Position numbers and translations under genes: made by a program
NCBI RefSeq assembly: GCF_000011365.1
Contig: NC_004463.1
Coordinates: 1,426,001 to 1,490,000, forward strand
Reading direction: 5' to 3'
Source: Bradyrhizobium diazoefficiens USDA 110
Lineage (GTDB): Bacteria > Pseudomonadota > Alphaproteobacteria > Rhizobiales > Xanthobacteraceae
Length of the DNA: 64,000 nt
The notes under the pieces: generated by a model
The model's database searches: none
What the model saw: only the letters and a program-made list of their open reading frames with translations
Told to the model about the DNA's origin: nothing
Shown: positions 63,852 through 64,000 of the stretch, piece after piece
Position numbering within the stretch: position 1 is the stretch's first letter
Layout of the letters: each line of letters begins with the position of its first letter

Positions 63852-64000
63852 ATGGCGGCGAAAACGCGCCCAGCGCGCACTACGCGGACGTCCAGGCGAT
63901 TGCCTCGGAAGCGGTCCGGGGCGGCCGGAAAGGTGCGCAAGCGCACCACCAAAGTGGTCGCGCCGGACGTGGTCCAGGCGGCGCTTGCCGCCTTTGCCCA
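63852..64000 (+). CDS. Start of a protein with a very basic N terminus (truncated at the right edge)
   Basis: An ATG at 63852 after AAGGGGAATT opens a frame of 49 codons that runs off the edge. It encodes MAAKTRPARTTRTSRRLPRK, another basic stretch (KVRKRTTKVVAPD), and then VVQAALAAFA. The last segment could begin a dimerisation helix of a histidine kinase (AFAH would be an H-box start), but too little is visible to claim this. Product unknown. Confidence 0.55.
   Translation, partial: MAAKTRPARTTRTSRRLPRKRSGAAGKVRKRTTKVVAPDVVQAALAAFA

Overview
The window looks like ordinary chromosome of a Bradyrhizobium-type alphaproteobacterium. It has high GC, trcR (DUF1013), an NdvA-like glucan exporter, many short secreted Ala/Pro-rich proteins, and several families of intergenic palindromes typical of Bradyrhizobium. 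The genus is inferred from gene content and style; no search was run. About 63 protein-coding loci (including four degraded or edge-truncated ones) and one tRNA were supported. There is no phage, insertion sequence, integrase, CRISPR array or rRNA.

Layout: 0.2-3.6 kb holds trcR, then ispH-thrB-rnhA. 3.7-11.4 kb is a minus-strand series: peroxiredoxin, DUF924, FadD-type ligase, PBP5-type carboxypeptidase, NdvA-like exporter and an NMT1-like binding protein. 11.5-15.3 kb holds a Tyr/Gly-rich secreted protein, a lone HisE-like protein, YqaA, a secreted hypothetical and aspartase. 15.5-20.6 kb groups two nitronate-monooxygenase paralogues around a thioesterase and an acyl-CoA ligase. 20.7-23.7 kb carries five short, mostly secreted proteins and a GMC-oxidoreductase remnant.

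23.8-29.3 kb holds a 7TM-type sensor kinase and a LuxR-type regulator overlapping by GTGA, then a large membrane DUF2235 hydrolase. 30.4-37.4 kb has tRNA-Leu(CAA), dsbB, an AbrB-family permease, a TetR/two-thioesterase locus with a doubled palindromic operator, lrgAB and a Tat-type DsbA. 37.5-47.2 kb has an esterase, an HtrA-like protein that has lost its catalytic triad, and an AbgB-like amidohydrolase followed by a complete dipeptide-type ABC operon. 47-51 kb has a HAD hydrolase, an AraC regulator and a wrecked autotransporter. 51-57 kb has a dCache-PAS-GGDEF cyclase, dodecin, and a GH16 plus Tat-exported GH1 pair. 57-64 kb has HNH endonuclease, an NHL-repeat protein, a flavin monooxygenase with a frameshift, DUF2855 and an AlkA-like glycosylase overlapping by ATGA, gluQ, and the start of a basic protein at the right edge.

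No clear new multi-gene system was found. The best leads are the triad-less HtrA protein, the two-box TetR operator, the GH16/GH1 pair, the DUF2235 protein beside a sensor pair, the His-to-Gln change between the two NMO paralogues, a 32-residue membrane peptide ORF, three pseudogenes, and several dispersed palindrome families.
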